A DNA stretch of 15,556 nucleotides from an uncultured Sphingomonadales bacterium (GTDB lineage: Bacteria; Pseudomonadota; Alphaproteobacteria; Sphingomonadales; Sphingomonadaceae): the NCBI GenBank assembly GCA_903828025.1, contig CAIKKO010000425.1, positions 1 to 15,556 of the forward strand, given 5' to 3'. A program made the position numbers and the translations under genes. Each line of letters begins with the position of its first letter. The stretch's first letter is position 1. The notes below the pieces were generated by a model. It searched no databases. It was not told where the DNA came from and was given only the letters and a program-made list of their open reading frames with translations. Of this stretch, positions 1 through 8,627 are shown in pieces.

Positions 1-25
1 CGGGCCCGATGCCGGGAAGTCCACG

Positions 26-463
26 ATGCTGGACCCCATGATGCTGGCTGGCGCGGCTATTACCGCCTCCCGCCATGCTTACGCGCCCTATTCGGGCTTT
101 CACGTGGGCGCAGCGTTGCTGTTCGCCGATGGCGCGGTGGTCAGCGCCGCCAATGTCGAGAACGCGAGCTATGGCCTATCGCTCTGCGCCGAAGCGAATG
201 CCGTGGCGCGGGCGATGGGTGAAGGGCGGCGCGGCGAGCTGATTGCGGTGGCGGTGGCGGGCGGCCAGCCCGATGCGACGGGCGAGGCGGTGCCCGGTCC
301 CGCGCCGGTCATGCCGTGCGGGCGTTGCCGCCAGATGTTGCATGAACTGGCCGCGCTTGGCGGGACCGACCCCGAAGTGATCGGAGTGGGCGCAGACGCA
401 ATCGTGCGCAGGCCGCTTTCCACCCTCTTGCCCCACGCCTTCGGCCCGGCCAATCTGGCCTGA
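26..463 (+). CDS. cdd: Cytidine deaminase
   Basis: This is a homotetrameric-type cytidine deaminase, which hydrolyses cytidine and deoxycytidine to uridine and deoxyuridine in cytoplasmic pyrimidine salvage. It has 145 residues, close to the usual 130-150 for the small class. Visible signatures are HVGAAL (26-31), NVENASYG (43-50), the zinc and catalytic segment CAE (C54, proton-shuttling E56) and PCGRCRQ (97-103), with C98 and C101 as the other zinc ligands. The segment reads CAEANAV where many family members have CAER; the catalytic E is kept. GGGAAG at 14-19 is a plausible ribosome binding site for ATG 26. The frame is open to the left edge, so a slightly longer protein is possible, and ATG 38 is a second candidate. 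The dCTP deaminase gene follows 37 bases downstream on the same strand, so the two are probably co-transcribed. Confidence 0.93.
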   Translation: MLDPMMLAGAAITASRHAYAPYSGFHVGAALLFADGAVVSAANVENASYGLSLCAEANAVARAMGEGRRGELIAVAVAGGQPDATGEAVPGPAPVMPCGRCRQMLHELAALGGTDPEVIGVGADAIVRRPLSTLLPHAFGPANLA

Positions 464-500
464 CCCACGGTCCCTTTTCGTTTTTACCCGGAGTGCAGTC

Positions 501-1055
501 TTGGCCATTCAATCCGACAAGTGGATCCGCACACAGGCGCTCGAACATGGCATGATCGAGCCGTTCGTGGAGAACCAGCGGCGCGAGGGCTGCATCAGCT
601 ACGGCCTCTCGTCCTATGGCTATGATGCGCGGGTGGCGGACGAGTTCAAGATCTTCACCAATGTCGATTCGGCGGTGGTGGACCCCAAGAATTTCGATTC
701 CAACTCGTTTGTCGACCGCAAGACCGAGGTCTGCGTGATCCCGCCCAACTCCTTCGCGCTGGCGCGCACGGTCGAATATTTCCGCGTGCCGCGCGACGTG
801 CTGGTGATCTGCCTTGGCAAATCGACCTATGCGCGCTGCGGGATCATCGTCAACGTGACCCCGCTGGAGCCGGGCTGGGAAGGCCATGTCACGCTGGAGT
901 TTTCGAACACCACGCCGCTGCCCGCGAAGATCTATGCCAACGAAGGGGCCTGCCAGTTCCTGTTTCTGCAGGGCAACGAACCGTGCGAGGTGAGCTATGC
1001 TGATCGGGCAGGCAAATACATGGGGCAGCGCGGGGTGACCCTGCCGAAACTGTGA
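501..1055 (+). CDS. dcd: dCTP deaminase
   Basis: The product deaminates dCTP to dUTP, which dUTPase then turns into dUMP for thymidylate synthesis; it acts as a cytoplasmic homotrimer. The 184-residue sequence matches the bacterial Dcd family over its whole length (E. coli has 193). Signatures are the N-terminal SDKWIR (5-10), the active-site segment GKSTYARCG (106-114), [16 protein letters not shown] (121-136) with the conserved glutamate E133, and the C-terminal [13 protein letters not shown] (171-183) that closes over the triphosphate. The start is TTG: GGAG at 490-493 lies 7 bases upstream, and the encoded MAIQSDKW is the expected N-terminus, so no ATG start is needed. It probably forms an operon with the cytidine deaminase gene upstream. 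The catalytic features are those of the monofunctional enzyme. A bifunctional dCTP deaminase/dUTPase is less likely. Confidence 0.95.
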   Translation: MAIQSDKWIRTQALEHGMIEPFVENQRREGCISYGLSSYGYDARVADEFKIFTNVDSAVVDPKNFDSNSFVDRKTEVCVIPPNSFALARTVEYFRVPRDVLVICLGKSTYARCGIIVNVTPLEPGWEGHVTLEFSNTTPLPAKIYANEGACQFLFLQGNEPCEVSYADRAGKYMGQRGVTLPKL

Positions 1056-1066
1056 ATGCCCAAATT

Positions 1067-1093
1067 TTGACGCTACCATCAGAACAATAAAAC
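1067..1093 (+). promoter_or_regulatory. Candidate promoter before the oxidoreductase gene
   Basis: The 51-base gap holds TTGACG (1067-1072) and TAAAAC (1088-1093) in a locally AT-rich stretch. The 15-base spacer is short for sigma70, so this is a weak call. The strong purine-rich ribosome binding site AGGGAG (1095-1100) follows, 6 bases before ATG 1107. Confidence 0.28.
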
Positions 1094-1106
1094 GAGGGAG
1101 AGAGAC

Positions 1107-2285
1107 ATGGCGAGCAACAAGGCCGATCGGCAGTTTGATATCATTGTCTATGGCGCAACCGGCTATACCGGGCGTCTGGTCGCCGAATACCTGGCGCATC
1201 ACTATGGCACCGAGGGGCCGCGCTGGGCCATGGCGGGCCGCAGCGCCGCCAAGCTTGCCGAAGTGCGCGATCTGATCGGCGCGCCGCAGGATACGCCGCT
1301 GGTTGTGGCCGATTCAAGCGATCCGGCAAGCCTGACCGCGATGGCTGAGCAGACGCGGGTCGTGCTGACCACCGTGGGGCCGTACCAGCTCTATGGCGAA
1401 CCCGTGCTGCGCGCCTGCGTGGCGGCGGGCACCGATTATGCCGACCTCTGCGGCGAGCCGGTGTGGATGCGCCAGATGGTCGACGCCCTGCACGAGCAGG
1501 CGCAAGCAACCGGCGCGCGGGTCAGCTTTTCCTCGGGCTTCGATTCGATCCCCTTCGATCTCGGCGTGTTCATGCTGCAGCAGGAGGCCGTGGCGCGCTT
1601 TGGCACTCCCATGCCGCGCGTGAAGTGCCGGGTGCGCGCGATGCAGGGCGGGTTTTCGGGCGGCACCGCAGCCAGCCTCGGCGCGACGCTCAAGGCTTTG
1701 GGCGCAAACCCGGCGCTGATCCCGATCATGACGAGCCCGTTTGGCCTGACCCCCGGTTTCGAAGGTCCGCCGCAGCCCGCCGGTGACCAGCCGTTCCTCG
1801 ATGACGCGACGGGCAGCTGGGCCGCGCCGTTCATCATGGCGGTGATCAACACGAAGAACGTCCACCGCACCAATCTGTTGCGCGGCCAGCCTTATGGGGC
1901 CGATTTCGTTTATGACGAGATGATGCTGACCGGGCCGGGCGAACAAGGCCAGGCGATTGCCGAGCATATCGCGCGCACCCCGATGATCGGCGGGCCGAAC
2001 GAGCCCGCGCCGGGCGAGGGACCGACCGCGGAAGAACGCCAGAACGGGCATTACGACGTGCTCTTCGTCGGCGAAATGCCCGATGGCCGCACGCTGCGCT
2101 ATGGCGTCAAGGGGCGCTACGATCCGGGCTATGGCTCGACCAGCCGGATGCTCGCCGAGACGGGCATCGCGCTGCTCTCCTGCGCAGCACCGGGTGCCAT
2201 CGCGACCCCGGGCGCGCTGCTGGGCGAGGCGCTGGTCGAACGCCTGCGCGCCCATGCCGAGATCACGTTCGCGGTGGAGGACTGA
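1107..2285 (+). CDS. Saccharopine-dehydrogenase-like / trans-acting enoyl reductase family oxidoreductase
   Basis: This is a 392-residue cytosolic NAD(P)-dependent oxidoreductase. The N-terminal Rossmann fold carries GATGYTG (16-22) after the beta strand FDIIVY. The family-typical block GPYQLYGEPV (91-100) followed by AAGTDYADLCGE (106-117), and GFDSIPFDLG (144-153), match proteins annotated as saccharopine dehydrogenase NADP-binding domain proteins or trans-acting enoyl reductases. The characterised relative is mycobacterial Rv2953, which reduces an enoyl intermediate for a polyketide synthase. No polyketide or lipid-assembly gene lies nearby, so the substrate is unknown; lysine metabolism is not implied. 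The start is well supported by AGGGAG 6 bases upstream. The gene ends 4 bases from the stop of the convergent lipoprotein gene with no terminator between them. Confidence 0.85.
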   Translation: MASNKADRQFDIIVYGATGYTGRLVAEYLAHHYGTEGPRWAMAGRSAAKLAEVRDLIGAPQDTPLVVADSSDPASLTAMAEQTRVVLTTVGPYQLYGEPVLRACVAAGTDYADLCGEPVWMRQMVDALHEQAQATGARVSFSSGFDSIPFDLGVFMLQQEAVARFGTPMPRVKCRVRAMQGGFSGGTAASLGATLKALGANPALIPIMTSPFGLTPGFEGPPQPAGDQPFLDDATGSWAAPFIMAVINTKNVHRTNLLRGQPYGADFVYDEMMLTGPGEQGQAIAEHIARTPMIGGPNEPAPGEGPTAEERQNGHYDVLFVGEMPDGRTLRYGVKGRYDPGYGSTSRMLAETGIALLSCAAPGAIATPGALLGEALVERLRAHAEITFAVED

Positions 2286-2289
2286 CTCT

Positions 2290-2721
2290 TCAGCGCCGCG
2301 GTGATTGCCGCAGCGCTGCCACGCAAGCCGCGCGATCGACATCGCGGCCATCGCCGCGCCGTGCGTCGACATACGTGGCGGCGGCGCGGCAGCCATTGTC
2401 CGGCGGATAGAGATAGGCATCGAGAATACAGGCGGTGCCGCTCCACTGCAGCTTGCGCGCATCGCCATCACGCACATCGAGGCGGGGCGGGCCGAACAGG
2501 CGAGTTAGCGCATCGGCATCGGCACCGATCACGCCTTCAAGCCCCGGCGCGGAGAACACATGCGCGGCGCGGCGCTGCTGGGATTGCGGCATGGGCGGCG
2601 GCGCGGGACGGATCAGCGCGGGGCGCACCGGCGCTGGCAGCGGGCGCAGCGTGGCATCGTCGGTGCCGCAGGCGGAAAGCGCCAGCAGCGCTGGGAAAGC
2701 CAGGAGAATGCGTCGGTTCAT
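2290..2721 (-). CDS. Small putative lipoprotein of unknown function
   Basis: A 143-residue protein begins MNRRILLAFPALLALSAC, a typical lipoprotein signal peptide with lipobox LSAC and lipidated Cys18. A Pro/Ala-rich linker (about 28-48) leads to a compact C-terminal domain (about 56-140). That domain contains LTRLFGPP (72-79), a central KLQWSGTACILDAYLYP (90-106) and three further cysteines (C98, C111, C133). The layout resembles uncharacterised alphaproteobacterial lipoproteins in which a short beta-rich domain reads like 'L..LFG.P....WQY....C.LD.FLY'. No catalytic motif was found. ATG 2721 lacks a clear ribosome binding site. The gene is divergent from the adenosine kinase across 128 bases and convergent with the oxidoreductase. 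An envelope location is inferred from the signal peptide only. Confidence 0.8.
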   Translation of the reverse strand: MNRRILLAFPALLALSACGTDDATLRPLPAPVRPALIRPAPPPMPQSQQRRAAHVFSAPGLEGVIGADADALTRLFGPPRLDVRDGDARKLQWSGTACILDAYLYPPDNGCRAAATYVDARRGDGRDVDRAACVAALRQSPRR

Positions 2722-2849
2722 GGAATGGGTGAATCGCCGCTGCGCTGTCTGCTGTCAACGCCGTGGCCCCTCGCGGCAGCGCGGCATTGCACCGCTGCAT
2801 CGCGCCCGCTACGGGCTGCCTCAGTTCTCTTTCCATCCGGAGTGCCTGC

Positions 2850-3851
2850 ATGACCGCTTCCCCCGCCAGCCTGGATGTCATCGCAATCGGCAACGCCATC
2901 GTCGATGTCATGGCCCCCGCGACCGAAGCGGAAGTGGAGCGGCTGGGCCTCGCCAAAGGCGGGATGACACTGATCGACACCGAACGCGCGCACGCGCTCT
3001 ATGAGGCGATGGGCCCGGCGCGCGAGATTTCCGGAGGCTCGGCCGCCAACACGCTGGCCGGGCTGGCGGCGCTCGGCGCGAAGTGCGCGTTCATCGGCCA
3101 GGTCGCGGACGACCAGCTCGGCGAAGTGTTCGCGCACGATATCCGGGCTGGCGGCATCGAATTCGCCACGCCCGCACGCGGGGAGGACCCGGCAACCGCG
3201 CGGTGCCTGATTTTCGTGACGCCCGATGGCCAGCGCACGATGAACACGTATCTCGGCGCGTCGCAGTATTTGCCGGCTTCCGCGCTGGACGAGGCGACCA
3301 TCGCGTCGGCCTCGGTGCTCTATCTCGAGGGCTATCTGTGGGATCCGGAAGAGCCGCGCCGGGCGATGCGCCGCGCGATCGAGGCGGCGCGCGGGGCCGG
3401 GCGGCAGGTCGCGTTCACGCTCTCCGACGGGTTCGTGATCGCACGCCACGGCGATGATTTCCGCGCGCTGATCGCGCAGGGCCAGATCGATATCCTGTTC
3501 GCCAACGAGCATGAACTGGCGGCGCTCACCGGGATCGAGGACTTCCACGCAGGCATCGCGCAGCTTGCACCCAAAGTGCCGACGCTGGTGGTGACGCGCA
3601 GCGAAAATGGCGCGCATGCGGTCTCGCACGGCGAGCATGTTTCGGTACCCGCCGAACCGGTCGCGCAAGTGGTCGATACGACGGGGGCGGGCGACTTGTT
3701 TGCCGCCGGGTTCCTGTTCGGCCACGTGCGCGGGCGCAGCCTTGCCGAGTGTCTCCGGCTCGGCGCGATCTGCGCGGCCGAAGTGATTGCGCACTACGGC
3801 GCGCGGCCTGAGGCTGATCTGGCTGCGCTGGTGGCCGACAAAGCGGGCTGA
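2850..3851 (+). CDS. Adenosine kinase-like PfkB family sugar kinase
   Basis: The product is a 333-residue ribokinase/PfkB-fold kinase of the type annotated as adenosine kinase in alphaproteobacteria. It would phosphorylate adenosine, or a related nucleoside or sugar, with ATP. Signatures are IAIGNAIVDVMAP (11-23), the substrate-lid motif GGSAANT (62-68), the NEHE phosphate/Mg motif (219-222) and the PfkB signature DTTGAGDLFAAGF (276-288) with catalytic Asp282. An in-frame extension reaches back to 2763 but has no ribosome binding site or homology. ATG 2850 is chosen because GGAG (2839-2842) lies 7 bases upstream and MTASPASLDVIAIGNAIVDV is the family N-terminus. A weak promoter-like pair, TTGCAC (2787-2792) and TACGGG (2810-2815), lies upstream. 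Substrate preference within the PfkB family cannot be fixed from sequence. Confidence 0.9.
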   Translation: MTASPASLDVIAIGNAIVDVMAPATEAEVERLGLAKGGMTLIDTERAHALYEAMGPAREISGGSAANTLAGLAALGAKCAFIGQVADDQLGEVFAHDIRAGGIEFATPARGEDPATARCLIFVTPDGQRTMNTYLGASQYLPASALDEATIASASVLYLEGYLWDPEEPRRAMRRAIEAARGAGRQVAFTLSDGFVIARHGDDFRALIAQGQIDILFANEHELAALTGIEDFHAGIAQLAPKVPTLVVTRSENGAHAVSHGEHVSVPAEPVAQVVDTTGAGDLFAAGFLFGHVRGRSLAECLRLGAICAAEVIAHYGARPEADLAALVADKAG

Positions 3852-3855
3852 GGCT

Positions 3856-4485
3856 TTACGCGCGCAGCAGACGCGCTTCGACAAATGCGGTGTTCTGCGC
3901 GCGGAAGGACAGCGGGCGCAGCGCAAACCCCGCCTGCCCGAGCCGGTCGGCGAGCGCGGCGCGCGCGTCGGGTTCGGGCCGCGCCTCACCAAACCGCGCA
4001 AGGTCGAGGATAGTCCGGCCAAACCGCTGCATGGCCGCAATCGTTGCCGCGTAGTCCCCCTCGCTCCAACTGGCGACGACATTGGTGAACAGCAACGTTG
4101 CGCCCGCCGCCGCGAACGCCGGGTCCAGCCCCTCGCTGAACCGGGCGGCGCGGATGGTGTAGCGCGCAAGGGGGGCAACACGCTGGCGCAAGGCTTCCGC
4201 TGCAGCATGCCGCCGCGGATCGACTTCAATGCCCAGCACCTCGCTGCCCTGCAGCGCGAGCGCGGCGCTGAGCTGGCCAATGCCGATTCCGGCGTGGACC
4301 ACGCGCGCTTCGCCCGCCAGCAGGACCAGCAGTTCGCGGTCGTAGCGGCTCAGCACCCGCCCGGTTTCGAGCTTGCGCAAATAGAAGTTCGCAAGTCCCC
4401 CCGCGTCTGCGCCCATGGTATCCAGCCGTTCGGCAAGGAAGGCGCGGACGTCGGCTTCGTAGGCCGCAATGGCGGCCTCATCCAC
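3856..4485 (-). CDS. SAM-dependent methyltransferase-like protein
   Basis: This is a 209-residue protein with a class I SAM methyltransferase core. Motif I is [16 protein letters not shown] (62-77). The acidic end of strand beta-2 is LGIEVDP (84-90), with E87 or D89 available for the ribose hydroxyls. A hydrophobic strand [10 protein letters not shown] (131-140) and a conserved C-terminal strand region [12 protein letters not shown] (197-208) follow. An N-terminal helical segment (1-55) could hold the acceptor site. The start is probably GTG 4485, inside the last codons of the upstream purD fusion gene (8-base overlap), which implies translational coupling; TTG 4491 is an alternative. There is no strong ribosome binding site, consistent with coupling. 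Its partner encodes a deacetylase-like domain, so the target might be a surface glycan or small metabolite, but this is inference. Confidence 0.75.
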   Translation of the reverse strand: MDEAAIAAYEADVRAFLAERLDTMGADAGGLANFYLRKLETGRVLSRYDRELLVLLAGEARVVHAGIGIGQLSAALALQGSEVLGIEVDPRRHAAAEALRQRVAPLARYTIRAARFSEGLDPAFAAAGATLLFTNVVASWSEGDYAATIAAMQRFGRTILDLARFGEARPEPDARAALADRLGQAGFALRPLSFRAQNTAFVEARLLRA

Positions 4486-6934
4486 TGGCAAGGATTTCGG
4501 CGCGCACTTCGCTGGCTGTGAGCTGTGCCACGGCGAGCCCTGCCTGCGCTGCGCTTTGGTGCAGCGTTTCGAGCATCCGGCGCACCGGTGGATGCGCATG
4601 CGGAAACACCATGGTGTCATGCGGGCCGTGGCGCGGACTCATCGAATGGGCATACGTGCCAAGGTAGAGCGTATCGCCGAGCAGCACTGCATTTTGCGCA
4701 AGTTCGGTGGCCCAGCCGGACGGGTCACTGGCGCGCTGGATGACCGGCAGGCTGGTGTAATCCAGCGAATGGGCATCGCGGCCATGGGCGGCGGACCAGA
4801 TGAACAGGCGCTCTGCTGCTACGCGCGCTTCGGCCCCCCACGCGGGGATCGCTTCGGCCTCCGCCCGATCATAGGCCTTGGCCCCCTGCACGGGCTTTAC
4901 CAGCGAGGGCGCGGTGAAATCCGGCAGGCAGAACACGTCATGCGGCTCGCCCAGAAAGGTAAAATCCCCCGCGCAACCGTTGCGCTGCAGGATCGCGAGT
5001 TCGTCCTCGACCCCGCACACGCGCGGATCCGATGCGGCCAGTGCCCAGTTGCCGTGGACAAAGAGCCATGTGTCCATGGCGAGCCCGCTTTCCGCCCGCA
5101 CGGCTTCGAGCGACAGCTGCACCAACAGTTCAAGCCGCGCCGAATCCGCGGCCTCGCCGCAGGTTTCGAGATGATCGGCCCAGCGCGTTTCGGGGGTGTA
5201 GCGGGTGTTGCGGGTGACCCGCTCGTGATGGATGTGGAGTTGCAGTTCGTGCCCGGCCGCGACCAGCGCGCGGATCGCAGGGCTGGTCACCGCCAGATCG
5301 GCATCCCGCAGCCGCGCGAAGCCGAGCGGGTCGCCCGCGACGAACCGCCCACCCGCGCGCGGCGCGTCGATCGGCTTGACGTGCGGGCGATAGAACAGCG
5401 TCAGGCGCTGCGCGTGCGCCATCGCGGCGGTGGTCTCGGCAAACCGCTCGATCAGCGCGGCATTCTCCGGCCCGATCGTGCGGGGCGCATTGCGCCAGGG
5501 CTCGAAGTGATCGCAGTGAAACAGCGCCAGCCGCCGGGCACCGCGCTGGCGAAACACATCTGCCGCGCGTGATGGACGGCTGGCCCGCGCCCGTTCGCGC
5601 GCTTCCGAGCCGAGCCGCATGAGGCCGCGCCAGCCGATATCGCTGCGCCAGAACCCGTCGGCGTAACGCACATCGTAGATCGCGCGGTAGGCCCGGTCGC
5701 GCGCCTCGCGCAAATTGCGCCCTCGCGCCGCGACATTGAGCACGCGCCCGCCCTTGGCGATCAGCGCGCCGTCTTCGGTGAGCGCGGTACCCGCATGGAA
5801 AACATGCGCGCCGCGCGTTTCGGCAGCAGCCAAGCCTTCGATCCGCCCCCCTGCCGCCGGGGTACCGGGATAGCCCTTCGCCGCCACGACCACGGTCATC
5901 GCGCTGTCGGCGGCAAAAATCGGGGGCGGTGCGGCTGCAAGCTGGCCGCGCGCGCAGGCCGCGAGGGTTTCGACTAGATCGCTTTCCAGCCGCAGCATCA
6001 GCACCTGGCATTCGGGATCGCCGAAGCGGCAATTGTATTCGATCAGCTTGGGGCCGTCCGCCGTCAGCATCAACCCGGCGAACAGCACGCCCGAATAGGG
6101 CATGCCTGCCTCCGCCATAGCCTTGACCGTGGGGGCGATGATTTCGTCCATTGCGCGGGCTTCGAGTTCTGGCGTCAGCACGGGGGCGGGGCTGTAGGCG
6201 CCCATGCCGCCGGTATTGGGGCCGGTATCGCCCTCGCCCACCCGCTTGTGGTCCTGCGCCGATCCAAAGGCCATGATGGCGTTCCCGTCGGTCAAGGCAA
6301 ACAGGCTGACTTCCTCGCCTTCGAGGAACTCCTCGATCACCACTTCCGCCCCCGCGCCGCCGAATGCGCCGCCGAACATGTCGTCGATCGCCGCGGTGGC
6401 TTCCTCCGCCGTCAGCGCGATCACCACGCCCTTGCCGGCCGCGAGCCCGTCGGCCTTGATCACGACGGGAATGGCAAAGCGGGCCAGCGCAGCGTGCGCT
6501 TCGGCGGCACTGGAGGCGCGGACATAGCCTGCGGTGGGGATGCCGGCCCGAGTGCACAAGTCCTTGGTGAAGCCCTTCGAGCCTTCAAGTTGCGCCGCCG
6601 CGCGGCTCGGCCCGAACACGGCGATGCCCGCGGCGCGCAGCGAATCGGCAAGGCCATCGACCAGCGGCGCTTCGGGACCGATCACGACCAGATCGACCCG
6701 GTACGTCGCGCAGAAATCGAGCACGGCGGCGTGGTCGGTCAGGTCCATATCAAAACACAGGCCGTGCTGGCCGATTTCCGCGCTGCGGTCCCGGCGGGCG
6801 TTGACCGCGTCCAGAACCGACAGGACGCCCGGATTGCCCGGCGAAGCCCACAGGGTCGTGCAATGCGGCGATTGCGCCAGCTTCCACGCCAGCGCATGTT
6901 CGCGGCCGCCCGAGCCGAGCAATAGGATGTCCAT
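4478..6934 (-). CDS. purD: PurD fused to a polysaccharide-deacetylase-like domain
   Basis: This 818-residue ORF joins two complete-looking domains. Residues 1-438 are phosphoribosylamine-glycine ligase, which makes glycinamide ribonucleotide in purine synthesis: [12 protein letters not shown] (5-16), the ATP-grasp loop [12 protein letters not shown] (158-169), [10 protein letters not shown] (201-210), [11 protein letters not shown] (239-249), [12 protein letters not shown] (299-310) and the terminal [10 protein letters not shown] (427-436). Ordinary bacterial PurD stops here, at 420-430 residues. After an Arg/Ala/Glu-rich linker comes a domain (about 466-818) resembling NodB-like deacetylases: HCDHFEPW (473-480), [10 protein letters not shown] (561-570) as likely metal-binding histidines, and FVHGNWAL (625-632). 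No minus-strand frame has a stop around the junction. ATG 6934 matches the PurD N-terminus and overlaps the xseA start codon. Met439 (ATG at 5620) could start a separate second product but has no good ribosome binding site. The PurD call is very sure; the deacetylase call is moderate. Confidence 0.9.
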   Translation of the reverse strand: MDILLLGSGGREHALAWKLAQSPHCTTLWASPGNPGVLSVLDAVNARRDRSAEIGQHGLCFDMDLTDHAAVLDFCATYRVDLVVIGPEAPLVDGLADSLRAAGIAVFGPSRAAAQLEGSKGFTKDLCTRAGIPTAGYVRASSAAEAHAALARFAIPVVIKADGLAAGKGVVIALTAEEATAAIDDMFGGAFGGAGAEVVIEEFLEGEEVSLFALTDGNAIMAFGSAQDHKRVGEGDTGPNTGGMGAYSPAPVLTPELEARAMDEIIAPTVKAMAEAGMPYSGVLFAGLMLTADGPKLIEYNCRFGDPECQVLMLRLESDLVETLAACARGQLAAAPPPIFAADSAMTVVVAAKGYPGTPAAGGRIEGLAAAETRGAHVFHAGTALTEDGALIAKGGRVLNVAARGRNLREARDRAYRAIYDVRYADGFWRSDIGWRGLMRLGSEARERARASRPSRAADVFRQRGARRLALFHCDHFEPWRNAPRTIGPENAALIERFAETTAAMAHAQRLTLFYRPHVKPIDAPRAGGRFVAGDPLGFARLRDADLAVTSPAIRALVAAGHELQLHIHHERVTRNTRYTPETRWADHLETCGEAADSARLELLVQLSLEAVRAESGLAMDTWLFVHGNWALAASDPRVCGVEDELAILQRNGCAGDFTFLGEPHDVFCLPDFTAPSLVKPVQGAKAYDRAEAEAIPAWGAEARVAAERLFIWSAAHGRDAHSLDYTSLPVIQRASDPSGWATELAQNAVLLGDTLYLGTYAHSMSPRHGPHDTMVFPHAHPPVRRMLETLHQSAAQAGLAVAQLTASEVRAEILASG

Positions 6935-8396
6935 GCCTGAAACGCCGCCTTTTCGAGATGATCCCGGTTCGGGGCTGTTAGCGAGCGAAGTCGCGGGCGA
7001 CAACGCCCCGGCGCTTTCGATAACCGAGATATCCGCGCTGCTCAAGCGCACGGTGGAAGACCGCTTCGGCTTCGTACGGGTGCGCGGCGAGCTGTCCGGC
7101 GTGAAGCGCGCCGCTTCCGGGCACCTCTATCTCAGCCTCAAGGATGAAAGTGCGCGGCTTGATGGCGTCATGTGGCGCGGCGGTGCGCAGCGGCTGGGCT
7201 TTGTGCCGGAAGATGGCATCGAGGTCGTCGCCACCGGTAAGCTGACAACCTATCCCGGTCGCTCGAACTATCAGATCGTGATCGAGCGCATGGAGATCGC
7301 GGGCGAAGGCGCGCTGCTCGCGCTGCTGGCGAAGACCAAGGCGCGGCTGGAAGCGGAAGGGCTGTTCGCGCTCTTGGCCAAGCGCCCCCTGCCTTATCTG
7401 CCGCGCGTGATTGGCGTCGTGACATCACCCACCGGCGCGGTGATCCGCGATATCCTGCACCGGCTGCGCGACCGGTTTCCGACGCATGTCGTGGTGTGGC
7501 CGGTGCTGGTGCAGGGGCCGGGCGCTGCGGCGCAGATCGCGGCGGCGGTGCGCGGGTTTTCAGCGCTCGCCCCGGGCGGCGCAGTGCCGCGCCCCGATCT
7601 GGTGATCGTGGCGCGCGGTGGCGGCTCGATCGAGGACTTGTGGTGCTTCAACGACGAGGACGTCGTGCGCGCCATTGCGGGCTCGACAATCCCGACGATC
7701 AGCGCGGTGGGCCACGAGACTGATACCACGCTGGCCGATTTTGCCGCCGACATGCGCGCGCCGACGCCGACCGCTGCCGCCGAAATTGCGGTGCCGGTGC
7801 GCGGCGAGCTGGTAGCGGGAATTGCCGATCTGCATGCCCGGCAGCAGCGTGCAGTGGTCCGGCTGGTGAGCCTTGCGCGCGAGCGGCTGGACCAGCGCGC
7901 GCGCCGCCTGCCGCACCCGCAAGCGCTGCTCGATGGGCAAACCCAGCGGCTCGACGATCTGGGCGACCGCCTGCGCCGCGCACTGGCGCACCGCACCGGG
8001 CTCGCGGCGGCGCTGATGGCGCAGCGCGCGGCGGGGCTGCGGCCTGCGGTGCTGACGGCAAGGCTGCAGCAAGGGCGCGAGCGGCTGGCGGCCCAGCGGC
8101 TGCGGCCTGCACTCGCCCTGCAGCGGATCGAGGGCCTGCGCGGGCAGGTCGAAGCGCTCGACCGCGTGCGCCGCTCGCTCGATCCGAAAGCGCCGCTGAA
8201 GCGGGGCTATGCGCTGGTAACGGGCGCGGATGGCCAACTGATCCGCGCACGGGCGGCGGCGGCCGGGCAGGGCCTGCTGCACATCGAGTTCGCCGACGGC
8301 GTGCTGGATGTGCAGCCCGCAGCAGCCTCAGCGCCGCGCGGCTCAGCCCGCGGGCGGGGAACTTCGGCAGCGGACACCCAACCGAAATTGCTTTGA
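6933..8396 (+). CDS. xseA: Exodeoxyribonuclease VII large subunit
   Basis: XseA is the catalytic subunit of exonuclease VII, which with several XseB copies degrades single-stranded DNA from both ends during repair. The 487-residue product shows the whole family layout. An N-terminal OB fold (about 45-122) contains [12 protein letters not shown] and GHLYLSLKD. The nuclease core holds [14 protein letters not shown] (161-174), [15 protein letters not shown] (227-241), [11 protein letters not shown] (260-270) and [10 protein letters not shown] (275-284). An Arg/Leu/Gln-rich coiled coil (about 295-440) binds the small subunit, and KRGYALV lies near the end. ATG 6933 has AGGA at 6924-6927; ATG 6927 (adding Met-Ser) is possible. 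The start codon overlaps that of divergent purD. xseB is not in this window, so the small subunit must be elsewhere. Confidence 0.96.
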   Translation: MPETPPFRDDPGSGLLASEVAGDNAPALSITEISALLKRTVEDRFGFVRVRGELSGVKRAASGHLYLSLKDESARLDGVMWRGGAQRLGFVPEDGIEVVATGKLTTYPGRSNYQIVIERMEIAGEGALLALLAKTKARLEAEGLFALLAKRPLPYLPRVIGVVTSPTGAVIRDILHRLRDRFPTHVVVWPVLVQGPGAAAQIAAAVRGFSALAPGGAVPRPDLVIVARGGGSIEDLWCFNDEDVVRAIAGSTIPTISAVGHETDTTLADFAADMRAPTPTAAAEIAVPVRGELVAGIADLHARQQRAVVRLVSLARERLDQRARRLPHPQALLDGQTQRLDDLGDRLRRALAHRTGLAAALMAQRAAGLRPAVLTARLQQGRERLAAQRLRPALALQRIEGLRGQVEALDRVRRSLDPKAPLKRGYALVTGADGQLIRARAAAAGQGLLHIEFADGVLDVQPAAASAPRGSARGRGTSAADTQPKLL

Positions 8397-8423
8397 GGCC
8401 CACATGCCACTAGATTGCCCGTC

Positions 8424-8627
8424 ATGCTGATGAACCCTGCCAATCGCCTTGCGCGACTTCACTACCTGCCCAGCCACTTCCGCCAGATCAGTGCCGGCGA
8501 CCATGTCGTGTGCGCAGTAAGCGGCGCGCGGATCGGGCTCGACCTGCTGCGCTACTGGAGCGTGGAGCGGCAGGAAGCCTACGCCAGCGCCGAAATCGCG
8601 ACGCGCCGCCTGCTCGGCGAAGCGTGA
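8424..8627 (+). CDS. DUF2093 domain protein
   Basis: A 67-residue protein with the DUF2093 pattern: an N-terminal RLARLHYLPSHFR, then VCAVSGARIGLDLLRYWSV and a conserved ending RQEAYASAEIATRRLL. The family is restricted to alphaproteobacteria and its function is unknown to me. VCAVSG carries a single cysteine. It lies 27 bases after xseA, a familiar order in sphingomonads, and its stop overlaps the GTG start of the M23 peptidase gene (GTGA). Starts at 8424 (MLMNPANR) and 8430 (MNPANR) are both reasonable; an upstream TTG at 8415 is less likely. No strong ribosome binding site is visible, so translation may depend on transcription through from xseA. Confidence 0.88.
   Translation: MLMNPANRLARLHYLPSHFRQISAGDHVVCAVSGARIGLDLLRYWSVERQEAYASAEIATRRLLGEA

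Noticed and set aside
2763..2849. 5' extension of the kinase frame
   Set aside because: It has no ribosome binding site, whereas ATG 2850 has GGAG at 7 bases and the expected family N-terminus.
2718..4280. A 520-codon minus-strand open frame opposite the adenosine kinase gene
   Set aside because: It is Arg/Ala-rich low-complexity sequence without family motifs, overlapping the real kinase and methyltransferase genes.
5130..6557. A 475-codon alternative minus-strand frame within purD
   Set aside because: It is Arg/Gly-rich shadow coding of purD. It was useful only to show that this frame also lacks stops across the fusion junction.
8510..8623. 5' extension of the M23 peptidase frame
   Set aside because: It overlaps the DUF2093 gene, is Arg-rich, and would place the lipoprotein signal internally.
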